64,000 bases of DNA from Escallonia rubra. Its lineage: Eukaryota; Streptophyta; Magnoliopsida; Escalloniales; Escalloniaceae. Positions 1 to 17,636 of the stretch are shown here, piece by piece. Position 1 is the first letter of the stretch. Each line of letters opens with the position of its first letter. The DNA lies in NCBI GenBank assembly GCA_033065855.1, contig JAVXUO010000997.1, positions 1 to 64,000 on the forward strand. The letters run 5' to 3'. A program made the position numbers and the translations under genes. The notes below the pieces were generated by a model. That model saw only the letters and a program-made list of their open reading frames with translations, ran no database searches and was not told the origin of the DNA.

Positions 1-145
1 CATCTTGCTTGCGTCTCGTCGCCGGCGACCGTCCGCCGGGAAATTTTAGAAAGAGACGCCGTTCGAAAGCGGGAGGGAAACTCTCATCTGGGTATAGGCG
101 GAAAGTTGGTTTATTATGGGGGGAGTGATCGGTGGTTGAGTGGGG
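1..145 (+). promoter_or_regulatory. Hexokinase 5' leader with a seven-codon upstream ORF
   Basis: This GC-rich stretch precedes the hexokinase coding region; the window begins inside it, so the core promoter is not seen. The only nearby upstream ATG is at 116. It opens a short ORF (M-G-G-V-I-G-G) that ends at TGA 137-139, in the same frame as the hexokinase but closed before it. Scanning ribosomes would meet this ATG first, so it could reduce translation of the main frame. That effect is inferred. Confidence 0.5.
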
Positions 146-6607
<6,462 letters not shown>

Positions 6608-7190
6608 ATATATATATAATTATTTTATATATAATATATAGCCCCTGTAAATTGTAGAATTAATTTTCTTCTATTGAGTGTAGGGAAGGTTGTATATATG
6701 TCATATAGTAGAAGGTTGTCCTTATAGTTCATATTGTTTGATTCATTTTCAAACTTACTATTAGTGGAAATCTTTTAGAGTCTGTATTTCTTCTAAGTTG
6801 TAATTTTTTGCATGGTTTCTAAGCATACATTTTACACCGGAAATCGACTACAATGTAAATTGGCATGTACCAAATTTATCTAATACGGCCTAATGAGTTC
6901 TTGACCTGAATATTGTAATTTATTAACTTGTTAACTTATGTTATGTTGGAATTTATTTGCCACTGAATGGTATTTTTGGAAAACGCGGTTACCATGACTT
7001 TAGACTATAAGAGTGGAGTTTTAAGTCATGTTTTTTAAATAAAATAATCAAAAGAAATATCTAATATGAGAAATCCCGGTTTGAAGTCACACTATATAGT
7101 ATAAGATCGTGGTTTAAAAACAAGTTTTCAAAAGTACCACACATTAGTAAATCAGTGTAAAAATGCTTCATAGTGGTAAATACGTGGTTA
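6608..7190. other. Intergenic AT-rich sequence after hexokinase
   Basis: The stretch starts with a TA-rich run at 6608-6640 just past the stop codon and probably holds the hexokinase 3' UTR. I see no coding sequence or recognisable element in the rest. Confidence 0.5.
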
Positions 7191-8129
7191 AACTACAAAT
7201 TCAATATGTACTGGGAAGTTGAAATAATCTTTTTTTTTAAAAGTAATTTTTGAAGAATAAGGAGATGAATTATTTTGCCTTAAAGTAATGCTTTTAAGGA
7301 TATTGATAGTAGCATTTGAGTGAGTAAGATAAACCTATATGGTGGTGAAAGGAGCAACTCTTGTGGTACCAAGGGTGGTGATGAGGTGTAACTATAGTAG
7401 ATTTGGAAGTCTCGACACTTTAAGTTGGTATTGTGGTTGTGAGAGGTGAAACTGCTGTGGGCGTGCGGGTGGTCATGGTGGTGGTGCTGGTGCGACGACG
7501 TCGGTTTGTTGTGCTTGTCATGGGAGTGTTCACTACGATGCGAGAGTAGTCACGGTGAAGGCGGTGGTGGCAGTAATGGGTCGATGACTAACTATGACAA
7601 AAGTTGTTAGTTGTGGTGTCTCTCTGCTGTTGGTGGCGGCAGAAAGTGTAAATTGCTAAGTAGAGATAAATAAGTTGCCAAACTATAAATTCAATGTGTA
7701 CTAGGAAGTTGAAATAATCTTTTTTTTAAAGTAATTTTTTGAAGAATAAGGAGATGAAATATTTTGCGTTAAAGTAATGCTTTTAAGCATATTGATAGTA
7801 GCATTTGAGTGAGTACGATAAAGTGAAAGGAGCAACTCTTGTGGTACCAAGGGTGGTGATGAGGTGGTTATATGGTTGGGAGATTTGGAAGTGTCGACAC
7901 TAAAGTTGGTATTTTGTCGCTGGGAGAGGTGTAACTGCTGTGGACGTGAGGGTGGTCATGGTGGTAGTGCTAGTGTGGTGACGTCGGTTTGTTGTGTTGG
8001 TCATGGGGGTGGTCACTTCGATGTGAGAGTAGTCATTGTAAAGGCGACGGTAACAATAATGGGTGGATGATTAACTGTGACAAAAGATGTTAGTTGTGGT
8101 GTCTCTCTCCGCTGTTGGTGGCGGCAGAG
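7191..8129. repeat. Tandem direct duplication, two copies about 490 bp apart
   Basis: The sequence beginning AACTACAAATTCAATATG at 7191 recurs, slightly diverged, at 7681. The copies (about 7191-7653 and 7681-8129) share the same order of features: a T-rich run, the GGTACCAAGGGTGGTGATGA segment and a final TTGGTGGCGGCAGA motif. The GGTGGT-rich halves create spurious ORFs. No protein family is recognised. Confidence 0.8.
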
Positions 8130-8147
8130 ATTAAGGGGTAATACTAG

Positions 8148-8340
8148 AGATGTCAATCAAGCCCGGCCCAATTCGGGCCTAGCGAGCCAGTGGACAAAAC
8201 GGGCTGGGCCGGGCTTAGGGGGTGGGGAACTGGGCAGGGCCCATGCCCACTTCTAGGATATCTAGGCCCAGTCCAAGCCCTGGCCCTAGGCCAAATGTTT
8301 AGGGCTGGGCTTGGGCCATGCCCGGGCCTAGAAAAAAATA
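8148..8340 (-). mobile_element. Truncated, reversed end of the hAT family found intact at 9353-12902
   Basis: The fragment opens with AGAGATGTCAATCAAGCCC, the terminal inverted repeat of the neighbouring hAT family. It continues with GGGCC/GGCCC palindromic sequence that matches, in reverse complement, the right subterminal region of the intact element (about 12700-12900), including CCTAGGCCCAGTCC and AGCCCTGGCCCTAGGCC. The opposite terminus is missing. Confidence 0.7.
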
Positions 8341-9344
8341 TTATTTTTTCCAAAAGTATTTTACACCTATTTTGAAATAAGTTCTCAGTTGGCGGAATAC
8401 TCTTAGTGCTTTCCCTTAGCAAATCATATTCTGCATTATCAGACAGAACTCTAGAAGCATGAGCAAAATAAATATAGGCTAGCAAACAGTCAATATATAG
8501 CATGTAAAGCTAGCTGATCAGTATCAAACACATTTAACTTAAAGCCAACAAAAAGAGACGAAGTCTTGTTTTTCTCTCTATTTCCACCTTTATCTGCTAT
8601 TTTTTTCTTCCTCCACATTCATATATGTGTATGTTACACTCACAACAAGAATCATGAATTGCTGTTGGTAGGACTTTGGATCATGCTCTTGTGCTACTTT
8701 TACCCTAGTGAAGAGCATGCATTTGGTTGCTTGCACTATATTTTTTGTAACATACTTAACAAATAGTAAAATGAAACTACTAGTGTAAGCTCTTTTCTCT
8801 TTATGTTGCTACTATCATGTCCATGCACTGATGTATTCCTACACCCCACCCGAGTTTTTCTTTGTTCTATGTAATTGGTTACAGAGGTTCATCAAATATC
8901 AACTTTATATCTCATCAGTGAAACCCGAAAGGAGTGCTACATTTACAGCTCTCCGTCGTTGGAACAGTTCTTTGGATCTGTATGACTTGAAAATTTAAAA
9001 TATGCAAATACGATACCTCACTTGTGCTAGTTTCTAACTTTTATGTTATCATCGGACCTTGTGACCGGCTCACTGCTGCTTCAGGTCTTCCAGTGCTCCC
9101 CGAAGGCGGGAAGACCCCACAATGATATTATATAACCAAAAATGGGAAAATATGTAATGAAGTTACCCTGGGTATAATTCTGGAGTTACCCCTGGGTATA
9201 TAATATCATTATGCTTATGATATTATATGGGAAAATGTGTAATGGGAAAAATGAGAGACCCCACTATGAATACTACTCTATTTCAAGCTAAGAACAGTTC
9301 TTAGCTTCATCTTTGTCCAATATGATGTAAGATGGACAGACTCA
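8341..9344. other. Intergenic sequence without recognised genes
   Basis: AT-rich sequence. At 9110-9250 there is a partly self-complementary patch in which GATATTATAT and TATAATATCATTATG motifs recur around two GTTACCC..GGGTATA segments. It may be a small decayed MITE, but ends could not be defined. Confidence 0.4.
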
Positions 9345-9352
9345 TACTCTTA

Positions 9353-12300
9353 GAGTTGTCATTTGGGCCGGGCGGCCCGCGGGCCGGCCCGTTTTGGCCC
9401 AGTTTTGGCCCGGGCTGGCCCGGCCCCTTGCATGAACAGTAACAGCCCGAAAAAAGAGGGCCTGGACCAGGCCGAGAAATCTGGTGAAAATGGCCCGGCC
9501 CGGTTGGCCCGGTTTGGCCCGGGCTGCGGCCCGGATTTTCTGGCCCGGGTTTGGCCCGGGTTTGGCCCCACTTTTTTTTTAATCTCTAGTTTTTCCCCCC
9601 CTTTCTTCCACCCCTTTTCCAAAATTCCACTTTTACCCTCCCAACAGCTATATAACGGCTAGTTTGGGGGGTATTTTAGTCTAACCAATATTTTTCACTC
9701 CTTTACACTTTTACCCTCCCCAACAACTATAAACGGATAGTTTGTAGGGGTATTTTGGTCTTTTGTGAAGTTTCTAAAATCTATAAATTCACACAATTTC
9801 TCTCTAATTTTTCACACCAATCTTCTTACTCTCTTCTTACTCTCACAACAAGCTTTGCTACTATTTTCCTCTCCAATTACTACTCTTGCTAATTACTACT
9901 AATTAGTATTCTTGTTATTTACTAATTGCTAATTTCTCTCTACTCTTGCTAATTACTACACTAGTCTTGCTAAATTTTTTTTAATTACTAACTCTCTAAT
10001 ATTTGTTACTCGTTCATTCTTTTAATTGTTATTTCTTATTACTACTCTTATACTTGTGTATTTAGTTACTCTTACAAAGTTTAGCGTGAAATATGTCTGG
10101 AATAATTAAGAGAATTAGGCGTGCATCGTCATCACGAAAAACATCATCATCATCGCAAGCACCACCACCAGCACAAGCGCCAGCGCCACGGCCATCAGAA
10201 ACACCAATCCAAGCACCAACACAACCATTCGTTCGTGGACGAATGAGTACAGGCTCTATGATAGATACCCAAGCCAATTGGAAGTTCAATCAAAACATTC
10301 CAGATTTTGAATACACGCCTGATGAAGACCCCCCGCATTATAGTCAAGGACGCAGCTCGGTTGGCGAAGCTACTACTCAGTGGCATAATCTCAACCCTAT
10401 GCCTGGTCATGATGAAGAAGGGCCGAGCAATGCCTCCGATAACGTGCCAGAAGTCCAAAAGGGGAAAAAGAAGAAAGCCGAGTGTTGGAATCATTTCGAC
10501 GTAGTTATGGTGGACGACATCCGAAAAGCTCGATGTAAGTACTGTCTTAAATTATTTTCGACTGGTAGTGGTAATGGACATCTTAACAGGCATTACCCTC
10601 AGTGTGCACCTCGACAAGGCCACGTCGAACCTACCCAAACGCAGTTATCTTTTGACGGTAAGTTATTTGTTTATAATCAGCGAGAGCAAAGAGACGGTCT
10701 CGCTGAATTTGTTATTCATGATGAACAAGCCTTTTCTTTTGCCGATAATCCTAAGCACTCTAGATATATGAACACATACGTTCAACCTTTGTACAAAAAG
10801 GTTCATAGAAACACAACTAGATCCGATGCACTCCGACAGTACAAGGCTGCTAAAGCACGCCTTATCGATTATTTCGATAAATTTGACGGTAAAGTTAGTC
10901 TTACTTCTGATATTTGGCAATCTCCTTATACTTTTGTTAGTTATTCTTGTGTGACCGCTCATTGGATTGATGCAGATTGGGTTATGCACAAGAGAATCAT
11001 CGCTTTCGAGCACTTCCCTTATCCGCACGATGGAATGAACATTGCTACTCTTATATTAAAAGCATGCACCACATTTAAAATTCATAATAAGATTATGAGT
11101 GTTAGTTTTGATAATGCTTCTAACAATAAAGTTGCTGTTGCAGCTTTAAAGGAGACGATTCAACCTGTACTTCATGGTGAATTATTTCATGTTCGCTGTG
11201 TTTGCCACATTATTAATTTAATTGTTCAAGATGGTTTAGCTGCTGCAGGAGATATTCTTCTCAAAATGAGGGGTATGACAGCGTATGTTAATAGCTCGAG
11301 TCCGAGAACACAACAATTTAAAACGTTGTGTGTTCAATATAATATGCCTCGCACGACAGCAGTTACAGATGTGGTCCACAGGTGGAACTTTACGTACCAC
11401 ATGCTTTTACACATTCTGGCATACCGAGAAGTCTATACGCATTTTCTACTAACCCAGTTCCCAGCCGGCTTGCCAACTCAAGAGGAATGGCAGATGGCCA
11501 TATACCTAGCTGAATTTTTGGAGGTATTCTACACGTCTACCAATTTATTGTCTGGTACGTACTATCCCACCTCTCCTCTCGCTTTAATAGAAATTCTGAA
11601 GATGGCTACAATGTTAACAAAATGGAGATATATAGGACCATTTAGGGATATAGTAAAAGTGATGGATGCAAAGTTCAATAAATATTGGCGTAAACTGCTT
11701 GCTATTTTTACTGTGGCTACTTGTTTAGATCCTAGGTTAAAGTTGCATGGCGTGAACGCCTCGATACAAGAGATATCGAAATTAATGTGCTACACAGCAG
11801 ATGACACAACCTTACTCACAGCAAAAGTGAGCAAGAGGTTTGAGGACTTGTTCAACCTCTATCGTAATTCTGCTGACATGCGCGGCCGAGCTACATCATC
11901 ATCCACTGCTGAGAGGTATTATGCGCCATACCTTCAAGGCTTTGAACATCTAGTAGCAAGACAACTACCAGGTGAAGGTACTTCTAATTCGGGAGGTTCG
12001 TATAATTTTTCCTCTTTTAATGAGATTGGTGTATATTCAAATACTGATCATTATTCTGATTTATCAAGGCAAGAACAGGTTAATTTTAATTTGTTAAATT
12101 TTTGGAAACAAAATCAAAACATGTATAAAACTTTATCCCAAATTGCACGGGATGTACTGCCAGTGCAAGCCTCCACGGTTGCTTCAGAGTCGGCATTTTC
12201 AGCAAGCGGGAGGGTTTTGGATGACAGGAGGAGTCGTCTTAACCCCGAGTCGCTCGAGCTATGTGTATGTTGGAAGGATTATCTTGATGCGAAATACCGC

Positions 12301-12902
12301 GAGCAAGATAAACCGATTGATGATAGGAAGAGCAATGACTCGGATATTGAAGTACTTCCGGATGATTAGGTAATTTGTTTTTATTTTCCTCTTTTCATCC
12401 TTTTGGTTGACGCTGCAGATTTCTTGATCTTTGATTGCTGATATTTTGGATAGACATACATTATTATTTTGATTGTTAGAGTTTTAAGAATAATTGCTTT
12501 CAGAAAATATACTTTTTTTCCATATATATAAAATAAATTTTTACAAGCAAGATATATATTTTTCGTATATATAAAAAAATAGGTAACTTCGCCTGTTTGT
12601 TTACAAGCAGCCGGTCCCAAGCCCGGATAAAAGGAGGAGGGCCTATGCACACATTTATTATTTTTCTATATAAATTGTTATGTGTTAAAATTGAATAGCA
12701 TGAAAAAAAGGGCCTGGGCTCGGCCCAAGCCCTGGCCCTAAATATTGGGCCTAGGGCCAGGGCCTGGACTGGGCCTAGGATTCCCTTCGGCAGGCCCGGC
12801 CCGGCCCGTTTTCCACTCTTCTTGGCCCGGCCCCGGCCCGGCCCCACTGCAGGCCCGATGGGCTTGGGCTGGGCCGGCCCAAGCCCGGCCCTTTGACATC
12901 TC
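9353..12902 (+). mobile_element. Complete, apparently autonomous hAT transposon
   Basis: The left end reads GAGTTGTCATTTGGGCCGGG and the right end, reversed, GAGATGTCAAAGGGCCGGGC: terminal inverted repeats of about 20 bp with few differences. The flanking 8-mers are TACTCTTA (9345-9352) and TACTCTCA (12903-12910), an 8-bp target duplication matching at 7 of 8 bases, as expected for hAT. Subterminal regions are dense in GGCCCGG/CCGGGCC palindromes, probable transposase-binding sites. A single open 758-codon transposase lies inside (10093-12369). Intact frame, ends and near-intact target duplication suggest recent insertion. A reversed fragment (8148-8340) and a deletion derivative (43644-45592) of the family are also present. 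Confidence 0.9.
10093..12369 (+). CDS. hAT-family transposase with BED zinc finger and hATC dimerisation domain, intact
   Basis: This uninterrupted 758-aa frame encodes a cut-and-paste DNA transposase of the plant Ac/Tam3-like hAT group. The N-terminus (1-50) is Ser/Pro/Ala-rich. A BED zinc finger spans about 131-172: ECWNHFDVV, then the CKYC pair, then HLNRH..QC. The RNase H-like catalytic core shows LTSDIWQS (first Asp near 273) and SFDNASNNK (second Asp near 341). The C-terminal hATC region (about 665-740) contains LLNFWKQ, then VASESAFSASGRVLDD with the presumed third acidic residue, then CWKDYLDAKY. The ATG at 10093 is the first of the open frame and follows a long AT-rich leader with no upstream ORF of note. 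The protein sits between matched terminal repeats, so the element may still be active. No introns are required. Activity itself is not demonstrated. Confidence 0.95.
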   Translation: MSGIIKRIRRASSSRKTSSSSQAPPPAQAPAPRPSETPIQAPTQPFVRGRMSTGSMIDTQANWKFNQNIPDFEYTPDEDPPHYSQGRSSVGEATTQWHNLNPMPGHDEEGPSNASDNVPEVQKGKKKKAECWNHFDVVMVDDIRKARCKYCLKLFSTGSGNGHLNRHYPQCAPRQGHVEPTQTQLSFDGKLFVYNQREQRDGLAEFVIHDEQAFSFADNPKHSRYMNTYVQPLYKKVHRNTTRSDALRQYKAAKARLIDYFDKFDGKVSLTSDIWQSPYTFVSYSCVTAHWIDADWVMHKRIIAFEHFPYPHDGMNIATLILKACTTFKIHNKIMSVSFDNASNNKVAVAALKETIQPVLHGELFHVRCVCHIINLIVQDGLAAAGDILLKMRGMTAYVNSSSPRTQQFKTLCVQYNMPRTTAVTDVVHRWNFTYHMLLHILAYREVYTHFLLTQFPAGLPTQEEWQMAIYLAEFLEVFYTSTNLLSGTYYPTSPLALIEILKMATMLTKWRYIGPFRDIVKVMDAKFNKYWRKLLAIFTVATCLDPRLKLHGVNASIQEISKLMCYTADDTTLLTAKVSKRFEDLFNLYRNSADMRGRATSSSTAERYYAPYLQGFEHLVARQLPGEGTSNSGGSYNFSSFNEIGVYSNTDHYSDLSRQEQVNFNLLNFWKQNQNMYKTLSQIARDVLPVQASTVASESAFSASGRVLDDRRSRLNPESLELCVCWKDYLDAKYREQDKPIDDRKSNDSDIEVLPDD

Positions 12903-12949
12903 TACTCTCATTTGACTTTATTTTTGTCATTTCTAGAACAAAAATTGCA

Positions 12950-14830
12950 CACGTAAAGCCTTTATCGATTGCTCGTGCCCAATTTTGACTTGTCAGGTGT
13001 TATTAATTGATTATGATAGTATTCCGGTGTTCATATTCCATCGTAGAAATCCGATGAAGTCGAATGGTACAACTATTTCGATAACAGAAAATATATGCAG
13101 GCGCGGCTAAGATAAACAATCTCCGTGTTCAAATTCCTCTGTTAGAGTTCTCCATTCTAATAGAGTTTTGAGCGGCTAAGATAAACAACATCAAGGGTTT
13201 GACCCTGGTAGGTGGCACTAATACTGGTGGCCTGGCCAAGTATTCTTTGATTTTATCATACGCTGCTTGATGTTTTGGTTCCTATTTGAATTGTTCTTCT
13301 TCTTTCAATTTTAACAAGATCGAAAAAGAGGTCGTCTTTCCTGTACAATTAGAAATTAATTGCCTAAGAAAATTTCCTTCCCTAGAAACTGCTGCAGTTC
13401 TTTCTTTCTGTGCCGAAGGAGCCCTTACTTCAATGATGGCCTTGGTTTTGTTTCGATCAACTTCTATGGCCTTCCGATGTACGGTACTAAAAGCCTAATA
13501 ACTTCCACGAGGGGCTTCAAAGCTGATAGGCAAGGCAACGTAAGTAACATGTCTGATAGATAACGTCTTCTCAAATTCCGCAAAGTGAAATTTTAATTTA
13601 TTTTTCATTCTTCCTTACCAAATTTTTTCTCAATGAATAATGATATTATAACCTTCTCTATTCCTTTAGAGGAGTCATTGGTCTCCACAATTACTGTAGA
13701 TTTCAAGGTGGCCTTATTTCCTTTATCCTTCCAATCTATTGTGGCACTATTTGAGTGGCATCTCTAGCCTTTTCTCTTAATTGTTGATGGAACCTTCATA
13801 ATCTCCTTTTCTGTGCTTTGGCCAAGCTATAAGCTTTCTTCAGAATTCTTGTGCTTCAGATATTGCTGAGGATTTGACTACCTTTCACCCCCCGGTTTCG
13901 GCCTGAGTTGCTTTCACCATCTTCAGCGAGGTTGCCTTTGATGTTTGGCAGTCTATCGTATGTACTTTAGTTTTTTCAACTCCGGATTCCCTTATTTATC
14001 TTTCACCAGTATCCAAGTAAGATCTGCATCCCTTATGGTTTATTGTCTCTTGTATGTAAACAACAAGTCTTTCTTCTCCCCAAGCATATCTCTCTGGGTG
14101 TCCCCAATTTATCATTGGTAGAGTTTTTGTGAAAGTTTACCCTGTCCCATAGTGTTCCCTGGTACCATAATATAAACTTCTCTTGAAGTTGTTCAGAACT
14201 TTTCTGGTTACCACATTTGGTGGTTTTCCACAGGGTCTTCTCCGAACTAGACACTTTTCTTCTTCCATCATCAATAACTGCTCATTCCTGAGCGTCAGAT
14301 TGACTATTTTCAATCCATTATGCAATTTTAGTCATTTCATAGACAATGTATCTTGGATCTTCTACTAAAACCCCGAGAAGAAGTCTCCATTGCTTTTGAG
14401 TTACTTACCTGATCCCATGAATTTTATGTGCGAGTTCTTTGAAGTGTAAGGGTCTTTAGCCCTGGTTATAGGCAGATGTCAGTCCCAGTATGGATCTTCC
14501 AAGATTACTTTCCTTGGCCTTCATTCCCAAAGATGTCTTTTAGATTCTCAAAATGGACATATATCTCCCAGATTTATTTTCTTCTTTAGAGCAAGTAAGT
14601 TTTTGACATCAATCAGGAAGTCATTGACATCTCTCATCCCTTGAAATGGATTGGTGTCTGCTTTGTGATCTGTCTTTGGCCTTTCCCTTAACTTGGTTAT
14701 CTCAAATTAATCTTGTCCTGGCCGGACCATATCACGAATTCAATCTACCATAATATTTGCAAGTAAGATCTACCTTTCATCTCCTCAAGTTGTGGGATTA
14801 ATTGACCAAGAACTGATTGGATGACCCTAT
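12950..14830 (-). mobile_element. Decayed Ty3/Gypsy retrotransposon, minus strand
   Basis: Read on the minus strand, about 13520 to 13185 resembles the Gypsy reverse transcriptase/RNase H junction. It shows IEVDRNKTKAIIEV, then FLRQLISNCTGKT, LLKLKEEEQFK, AAYDKIKEYLARPPVLVPP and VKPLM, with in-frame stops and a frameshift. The stretch up to about 14830 has the same diverged character and is probably upstream polyprotein, but no domain could be identified. No LTRs were found, so the boundaries are approximate. Confidence 0.6.
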
Positions 14831-14846
14831 TAAGCATGCATAGTCT

Positions 14847-15427
14847 AGGGGTGAGCAGAGTTCGGTTTGAGGGTCAAACCTTTGGATGGTTTAGTTTATT
14901 AGTTTAGACGGTTCGATTTGGTCGGTTCAAATGGTTTGCGCTCATTTAAAGACATTGTTCCTTTGCACACTTCTATTGGGTCTAACAATAATTAAAATTT
15001 AAAATTATGATTTTTTAAATTGCATATAATCTTCTTACAATCTATGTATAAGTGACCATTGATGTATCAGAAAGAATGAGTAATACAGAATAGATATTGC
15101 TCACGAATTTTTTGTGTAAAAAGTGTTCTCATAATTTTCTTTTCTCTATAACTTTTAAGATTTGTTTATTTGGATTTGCTCAATACCATATATGTTACAT
15201 TATCATTGAATGTTACCAAAAGTATGTTAACATATCATAGGTCGGTTATGTTTAGAATTGGTTTAAAAAATGTGAACCGTGAACCGAACCAAACCGAACC
15301 GAACCGAGGTTGGTTTGAGAAATGTGAAATCGAATTAGTAAAATCTTTGGACAGTTCGGATTAGATTGGTTCGGTTTGATCGATTTAAGCGATTCAGATC
15401 GGTTTGAACGGTTTAGTGCTCACTTTT
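14847..15427. mobile_element. Probable hAT-like MITE rich in GGTTCGGTTTG motifs
   Basis: The left edge GGGGTGAGCA and right edge TGCTCACTTTT are inverted repeats. Inside both ends lie TTCGGTTTGA / GGTTTGAACGG motifs in opposing orientation, a pattern common in plant non-autonomous elements. The centre is AT-rich without an ORF. No convincing target duplication was seen. Confidence 0.5.
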
Positions 15428-16641
15428 AATGCATATTAGCAAATATCTGATTGCCTCAAGACTCTATATCTTGTTTGAGCCGATATATCACTTTGCCTTC
15501 TTTAGCCCTAACAAGAGCTTTACATATCCAGGGTTTCTTAAGAGTAATTTATGTCAATTCACCCTCTACAAATGAGAACACTTACTACACTCGTGCACCT
15601 CCCAGTTTAAGTATACTCCCAGTTTAAGTATACTATGTGCCTCTGATTGCATTTTTTTTTTCATCCTGACCTCGGTGTAAAAATACTTAATAATTTTTGA
15701 CTCTGTTACTCAAGTCATATAAGTAATGAAACTCCATTTATCTTTCCAACCACAAAGCTTAGACCGTTTAGCGCTATCTTTGCTACTCATATTCTTTTTT
15801 TTTTTTGAGGGTAAGAACTGCAATTGTATATGCTACACATATTCTTAAAACGATATTCTGACCTTAGCCCAAGCTTGCTTAAACCTATTGATAAAGGAAT
15901 AACCCAGGACGCTGCTGCAATCGAGCTAAGTTTGTAGATTTCACCTTTGGTTCAGTCCAATAAACTGGGCACGAAGAAGCTCTTCCATTTACTTCTAAGA
16001 ATGAACTGGATACTGATATAAGTTATCCAAATTGGATAGTGAAATGACCTACGTGCTTTATAGTGAGCGAAATAGTTTCACCATTTAAAGTTTAAAGGAC
16101 TGGAACTTGATAACTCCTAAAAAAGATATTGCATGTTAATTCGGTCAGGATATGGTTTTCTAGTGACCCGTCCAATCGTTCCCATATTACTGGACCAAAT
16201 TGCTCCTGAATTTGATCTCTAGTAACGGAGGATACATTCTTTAAAGCTATGGCCGAGGTACATATCCAAAATGCCCCCAACTCCAAAGTTGTCCTCCAAA
16301 CATTGTGGTGGAGGGTGGTAAGATTGTTTTAAGGACAAAAATGTTGTTCATGATCAGGCCTAGGTTGATCCTGAAAACTTGGATGATTATGTCCCTTGTT
16401 TTTCATTAAAAAGAAGGTTTGCCCGCCATTGAGGCCTTATAGTTTGGGTATTGTGCCTTATAGTCTTAAATGGTTTGGTGTATACATATGGGGCATGCAC
16501 CCTGGTCATGGTACGAACTTACTCCTACATTCACACTAGCCCGTTATGGAGTTGTCACTTTATTGGGATTCACCAAAGCTCTCGGAACGGCAAAACTATT
16601 GGCAAATATTGCTCTTAGAGCTTCTAGTCCCATTCATAAGT

Positions 16642-16691
<50 letters not shown>

Positions 16692-17636
16692 TTTCTTCAA
16701 ATGCATGAGCCACTTACTTTGCTTGATGGCCTTGGTTGGGATTTGTTTCGGACTGTCATTTTTAAATGATGTAATTCCCCTAATCTTTTGATTCACTCCA
16801 CGTAAATCGGGGATAATGGGGTTAGAGGTTTCAATTTGATTATTCTCCTGGTTATTTCTATACCGAACAAAATTTGGCTGCTATCCTGGCTGGATGAATC
16901 TTCCTTCTACCCCTAATATAGCGATAACAATCGTTTTTAAATGTTTCTAGTGACTTTTTTTTTAACATTTTCAGGGACAATGGTTAGCAACACTTTGTTA
17001 ACGTCACTAAATAAAAATCACTAGAAATATTTAGAGACAGTTAATTTTTGCTATATAAGAGGTATGAGTAAGATTCTTTTAACCAGGTAGCAGCCAAAAT
17101 TTCCAAAGATTTGGAACATGATTTTTCTTATTATTTTTGTTATCACCATGACAAATCCAACAAAATGGGTTCCATTGGGCGTGCCAAAAAGTACTTGAAG
17201 TTAAAATTTTCTTGCCTAATTATCATTTTCAGATTATGTGTAAAAACATTAGAGTTAGACACTATTCAACGACTCTTTAGAGATAAATGCTAATGAAATT
17301 AACCTCGCCCAATTTGACATAAAATTGCTTGCAAAAATGCTATACAAACAACTTAAAAGTATTTTTACAACTTTTAAGTCTTTAACTAACTGGGTTTAAC
17401 TAAATTTGTCATTGTACTCTAAATATATATGATATAAAAGTAATAGTATATAGACAAGTCAATTTCTCTTGTTTCCTCATAATCTTTTTTTTCCCCCTTC
17501 ATATTCAGAACATCAAATAATAATCAATCCGACCGCAAGTCACCAAACCGGACTCAGCACAAGCATTGCAGCCCTACGGTACCAAGCGTACGAGCTTCAG
17601 TCTCAGCAGTCTGCTCAGCCCTACTAACAGTCTCTA
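15428..17636. other. Intergenic, mostly unrecognised repeat debris, then THUMP gene promoter
   Basis: Homopolymer runs (T at 15653 and 15798), a TA microsatellite at about 16646-16687 and diverged sequence with short broken frames fill this stretch. At 16930-17040 partly complementary TTTCTAGTGACTTTTTT and AAAATCACTAGAAA motifs hint at a small foldback element. The last 150 bp before 17637 should contain the promoter and leader of the next gene, but no clear TATA box was assigned. Confidence 0.4.
16646..16687. repeat. (TA)n microsatellite
   Basis: About 20 uninterrupted TA dinucleotides. Confidence 0.95.

Noticed and set aside
7864-8070. Short Gly/Val-rich frame in the tandem duplication
   Set aside because: Not preserved in the partner copy and composed of GGTGGT repeats.
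9363-9662. Gly/Pro/Ala-rich frames at the left hAT end, both strands
   Set aside because: They are readings of the GGCCCGG subterminal repeats, upstream of the true transposase.
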